Source: Thermoplasmata archaeon
GTDB taxonomy: Archaea; Thermoplasmatota; Thermoplasmata; Thermoplasmatales; Thermoplasmataceae
Length of the DNA: 8,782 bases
Assembly: GCA_021826765.1 (NCBI GenBank)
Contig: JAKAYK010000037.1
Location: 1 to 8,782, forward strand
Reading direction: 5' to 3'
Shown here: piece by piece, positions 5,987 through 8,782 of the stretch
Numbering within the stretch: the stretch's first letter is position 1
Layout of the letters: every line of letters begins with the position of its first letter
Program-made: the position numbers and the translations under genes
The notes under the pieces: generated by a model
What the model was told of the DNA's origin: nothing
The model's database searches: none
What the model saw: the letters and a program-made list of their open reading frames with translations, nothing else

Positions 5987-5996
5987 TTAATATATC
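5987..5996 (+). promoter_or_regulatory. TATA box of the acyl-CoA dehydrogenase gene
   Basis: TTAATATATC is centred about 25 bases before ATG 6017, the leaderless distance. It is the main reason for preferring ATG 6017 over in-frame ATG 6005 or ATG 5984. The 5941-5983 stretch before it has no poly-T run, so read-through from the antiporter gene remains possible. Confidence 0.55.
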
Positions 5997-6016
5997 GATT
6001 TCGTATGAATGCAATT

Positions 6017-7672
6017 ATGAAGAATAATTTTTCCAGCCTGTTCCTGAGCAAAGGATTGAATTATATTTCAGAAGATAAGCCAATGCTTGAAATTCTCTCA
6101 CATTATGGGTTCAAGCCTGATCAGGATCTTATTGAACTTGGCAGATACGTATCTGAAGAAATGATCGAGGTGCTTGATGAGATAGATCATTATTCAAAAC
6201 CTGTGCTTCATACATGGGGAATACTCGGGGAAAGGATTGATTATGTGAGGTTATCACCAGATCATGAAAGGGCCCTGAAGAAACTTCAGGATCTTGGGGT
6301 AATCAGGAAAATGAACGATAAAAAAATGTCCCTGATGAAACATTTTGTGTCCGGATACGCAATCTCAGATTCAGGCGTTTTCTGCACAATGACACTCACG
6401 GCACAGACTGCATATATTTTACAAAAGTATGGTGATAAGGTCCTGAAGGAAAAATACCTGGGAAAATTCTTTGACATTAACAACCCATGGTATGGAGCTA
6501 CTTTTTACAGCGAAATACAGGGAGGGAGCGACATCGGGGCCAACACGACTGTGGCTGAACAGGATGGCGATAGCTTTTTCCTGACAGGCAGCGACAAGTA
6601 TTTTGCAAGCAACGCAGGAATAGCTGATGCTGCACTGGTGACTGCAAGATTCAAGGATTCACCTAAAGGGGCCAAGGGAATATCCCTTTTCCTTGTCCCA
6701 GCATACAGAGACCATGGTGAATTGAATTACACCATAAGGAGGCTCAAGAACAAGATGGGGACCACAGCAGTCCCTACGGGCGAGGTTGAGTTCAACAGAT
6801 CAGAAGCATATCTCATCGGAAACACGAAAGAAGGCATATACCTGTCAATGGAGGCCCTGATAATCTCAAGAATTGATGATGCCATCGCTGCTGTTGGAAT
6901 CGCAAGAAAGGCTCTGTGGGAAGCTTTCCTTTATGCAGGGAAAAGGGAGTCCTTTGGAAAGAAACTGATTGAGCATGCCCTTATGATGAAAGATTTCATG
7001 GAACTAGAGATCGACCTTGAGGCAGCTGCTGTCCTTTCAATTCTCTCAGCTAAATATTTTGATGATGCTTCGGGTTCCAGGCCCCCTTATGACACAAAAT
7101 ACCATTTTTCAAGGCTTCTAGGCAATATTGCCAAGAGCATTGCAGCGGATACAAGTGCAGGAGTAACGAGATATTCGATGGAAATGCTGGGTGGAATTGG
7201 TTTCTTCGAAGAATTCCCAATGGCAAAATTCCACAGGGACTCCATTGTCACTTCCATCTGGGAAGGCACAAGCAATATCCAGGCACTTGAAACACTGGAG
7301 GTGCTTACAAGAAAGGATGGAATCAGGATGCTGCATGAACACCTTAACACTGCAGTATCAGGATTCAGGGACAGGGAGTTTGCAAGATTATTCCATAAGG
7401 AATCTGGCAGGATATTGCAGAAAGTCATGGATAGGCTTTCCAGCGGACAGCAGGAATATTACTCCAAGGAGATACTCAATCTGCTGGGTACTGTTCTTGC
7501 CTCTGCAGAAATGGAACTCATTGGTCAGGATGCTGCAGATAAGAATGGTGTGATTGGGCTGACTTCACGTCTGTATTTCCAGAAAAAATTGCTTGGAAAA
7601 GACATAGATTTCCATGAAATGCAGAAAAATTCAGGTATCATTGGCTGGATGTCCGGAAAGAAAGAAATCTGA
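6017..7672 (+). CDS. AidB-like acyl-CoA dehydrogenase family protein
   Basis: This FAD flavoprotein (551 residues from ATG 6017) is longer than the ~380-residue classical acyl-CoA dehydrogenases and close to E. coli AidB (541). It has the AidB-type N-terminal helical extension (about residues 20-95). FYSEIQGGSDIGAN (163-176) is the FAD/substrate signature, RESFG (310-314) is the conserved arginine segment, and RDSIVTSIWEGTSNIQ (407-422) contains E416, equivalent to the catalytic Glu376 of medium-chain enzymes. A helical tail of about 130 residues follows. Catalytic residues are present, so dehydrogenation of an acyl-CoA is plausible, but AidB itself is a poor dehydrogenase linked to protection from alkylation. 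The substrate is unknown. Upstream in-frame ATGs at 5984 and 6005 are less likely because the TATA box sits at 5987-5996. No electron-transfer flavoprotein gene is visible nearby. Confidence 0.86.
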   Translation: MKNNFSSLFLSKGLNYISEDKPMLEILSHYGFKPDQDLIELGRYVSEEMIEVLDEIDHYSKPVLHTWGILGERIDYVRLSPDHERALKKLQDLGVIRKMNDKKMSLMKHFVSGYAISDSGVFCTMTLTAQTAYILQKYGDKVLKEKYLGKFFDINNPWYGATFYSEIQGGSDIGANTTVAEQDGDSFFLTGSDKYFASNAGIADAALVTARFKDSPKGAKGISLFLVPAYRDHGELNYTIRRLKNKMGTTAVPTGEVEFNRSEAYLIGNTKEGIYLSMEALIISRIDDAIAAVGIARKALWEAFLYAGKRESFGKKLIEHALMMKDFMELEIDLEAAAVLSILSAKYFDDASGSRPPYDTKYHFSRLLGNIAKSIAADTSAGVTRYSMEMLGGIGFFEEFPMAKFHRDSIVTSIWEGTSNIQALETLEVLTRKDGIRMLHEHLNTAVSGFRDREFARLFHKESGRILQKVMDRLSSGQQEYYSKEILNLLGTVLASAEMELIGQDAADKNGVIGLTSRLYFQKKLLGKDIDFHEMQKNSGIIGWMSGKKEI

Positions 7673-7689
7673 AATTGCCAGAACTTCAC

Positions 7690-7740
7690 AAAAAAGGGCC
7701 ATTTCCCATATTCAGCGATAGATTGAAGCACGAAAATGGC
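7690..7740 (-). terminator. Hairpin plus T-run after the surface glycoprotein gene
   Basis: On the minus strand, GCCATTT (7740-7734) can pair with AAATGGC (7704-7698) across a 29-base loop, followed two bases later by six T residues (7695-7690). The repeat begins just after the TAG stop of the glycoprotein gene. The loop is long, so the T-run may be the working part. No equivalent T-run is seen for the acyl-CoA dehydrogenase gene on the plus strand. Confidence 0.4.
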
Positions 7741-7741
7741 A

Positions 7742-8782
7742 CTATATTCTGACTCCCAACAGATATGCAGGTCCAAACTCATTTGTTAAGATCAAAGTAC
7801 CATCAACGTAAGCAACTGGAGCATAGAAATCCGGCCCGGGTTGAGGCAACCCGCAAGTGATGCATGAATAGATTGTCTGGTTGTTGTAGTATTTGGCGAT
7901 TATGCTTCCATTGTTCATAGCAACCACCATCACTTCCTGGCTGTAATATGCATATGCCGTGGATTCCTGATCAATAGCGCTGAAGAATATGATACTGTTC
8001 CCTGCCAGTATAGGCCCAGCTTCATAACCAAAATTTAAGGGCGTAATTTCAGGGAGTGAAATCTGCCATAACTTCTGACCGGAGGGTGACAGGAAAATGG
8101 CAGTTCTACCGTTGTATATTACAAAACTTCCATTGACGTAATAGAAGTTGGAAAAGCCTGAAATATTAGCTGATGCAATATGTGTGTAATTACCTGTGAT
8201 CAGATCATACTTCATGATGCTGGAATTTCCGGTGGAATTGGGTACAAGATAAAATACATTATTTCCTGAAATTGAAATGCTATGGAAAGAAGTGTTGACA
8301 ATTTTAGATGGGAGAAAAGAGTTCTCGCGAATATCAAATATTCCATGAAAATTGTATCCGGGAGTTGTGTAGTTCTGTGCTGTTATCTTGATAAGCTCTC
8401 CACCAGATAGACTGATACTGTATCCCCCATCATTAAATGGCCCAGAAAAATTGCCGAGAGATGTGTTGGATATGCTGTCGTTAAACAGGTTGACAATTGT
8501 GAAATTTATGTACGTTATATTGTGGTAGTGATTTAAGATGTTGATATTGTACATTACAAAACACTGACCAACAATAGATGGAGGAAAAATAGATATGTTC
8601 TGAGTTATGTTATATTCAATCATTCTGGTATTGATAATGTTTCCATAAGAAATGCTAATCTGCACGGTTTTCGAGATAAATTTATGAAAATTAGAATTGG
8701 TACTGTAGACTGCATTGATATAGATCTTTCCATCAGACACCATGAAATTCTGATCAAAGATTGATGTGCCGTTGATGTGCGG
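7742..8782 (-). CDS. Secreted or surface glycoprotein with PQQ-like beta-propeller repeats, N-terminus outside window
   Basis: The frame is open to the window edge: codons before ATG 8743 read PHINGTSIFDQNF, so that ATG is internal and at least 346 C-terminal residues are seen. The composition is rich in Asn, Ser, Ile and Tyr and poor in Lys and Glu, and I count 17 N-x-S/T glycosylation sequons (for example NIT, NFT, NYT, NST, NGS), about one per 20 residues. This marks an exported, heavily glycosylated archaeal protein. Short beta-strand modules such as SGQKLWQISLP and GTLILTNEFGPAYLLGV, with aromatic-Gly turns, resemble the blades of PQQ-like (quinoprotein-type) beta-propellers. One C-x-x-C pair (CITC) lies 40 residues from the end. 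No transmembrane anchor is seen at the C-terminus; any signal peptide or anchor would be in the missing N-terminal part. It runs tail-to-tail with the acyl-CoA dehydrogenase gene. Function is unknown; a role in cell-surface binding or an S-layer-associated lattice is a guess. Confidence 0.75.
   Translation of the reverse strand, partial: PHINGTSIFDQNFMVSDGKIYINAVYSTNSNFHKFISKTVQISISYGNIINTRMIEYNITQNISIFPPSIVGQCFVMYNINILNHYHNITYINFTIVNLFNDSISNTSLGNFSGPFNDGGYSISLSGGELIKITAQNYTTPGYNFHGIFDIRENSFLPSKIVNTSFHSISISGNNVFYLVPNSTGNSSIMKYDLITGNYTHIASANISGFSNFYYVNGSFVIYNGRTAIFLSPSGQKLWQISLPEITPLNFGYEAGPILAGNSIIFFSAIDQESTAYAYYSQEVMVVAMNNGSIIAKYYNNQTIYSCITCGLPQPGPDFYAPVAYVDGTLILTNEFGPAYLLGVRI

Noticed and set aside
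5943..5988. Small inverted repeats (ATTCT/AGAAT and AACAT/ATGTT) after the antiporter gene as terminator or operator
   Set aside because: Arms are only 5 bases, no T-run follows, and such repeats are expected by chance in AT-rich gaps.
7191..7553. Plus-strand open frame of 120 codons within the acyl-CoA dehydrogenase gene
   Set aside because: It is a frame-shifted reading of the conserved catalytic region and is not a separate gene.
1..8782. A mobile element, defence system, CRISPR array or RNA gene
   Set aside because: I looked for transposase or integrase motifs, regularly spaced repeats, and tRNA- or rRNA-like stretches and saw none; the genes are metabolic, transport and surface genes.

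Overview
The window looks like a piece of a mesophilic to moderately thermophilic archaeon, most likely Thermoplasmata (relatives of Thermoplasma, Ferroplasma, Picrophilus or Cuniculiplasma). Three things point there. Genes that start transcripts have an archaeal TATA-like box about 25 bases before the start codon, as leaderless transcripts do. AGG/AGA and ATA codons are used heavily. The last gene encodes an exported protein packed with N-glycosylation sequons. The taxonomic call is an inference from these features, not from a database match.

Layout. (1) 2-2810, plus strand: a tightly overlapping three-gene operon with a fumarylacetoacetate hydrolase family enzyme (5' end outside the window), a homogentisate 1,2-dioxygenase and a maleylacetate-reductase-like dehydrogenase. 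(2) 2815-3791, minus strand, converging on that operon with a 4-base gap: a histidine phosphatase followed by a stand-alone PPC/DUF296 protein, probably one transcript. (3) 3867-4568, minus strand: a haem-oxygenase-fold, probably metal-dependent oxidase of the CADD/PqqC-like group, with its own promoter and a poly-T terminator. (4) 4762-5940 and 6017-7672, plus strand: a CPA2-type cation/proton antiporter and an AidB-like acyl-CoA dehydrogenase, each with its own leaderless promoter. (5) 7742-8782, minus strand: the C-terminal part of a secreted or surface glycoprotein with beta-propeller-like repeats. The gene continues past the window edge.

How the genes work together. The first operon should open the ring of homogentisate (from tyrosine/phenylalanine) and cleave the resulting diketo acid. 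The classical route needs a glutathione-dependent maleylacetoacetate isomerase between these two steps. None is visible, and in its place sits a maleylacetate-reductase-like gene whose ATG overlaps the dioxygenase stop. I propose that it reduces the cis double bond of maleylacetoacetate to give succinylacetoacetate, which the FAH enzyme would split into succinate and acetoacetate. That would avoid any need for glutathione, which archaea generally lack. This is the most interesting hypothesis in the window. It rests on gene content, and the upstream part of the operon is not visible.

The other genes look like ordinary single-gene or two-gene units. No RNA gene, CRISPR array, insertion sequence or prophage was seen. 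No gap between genes exceeds 300 bases.
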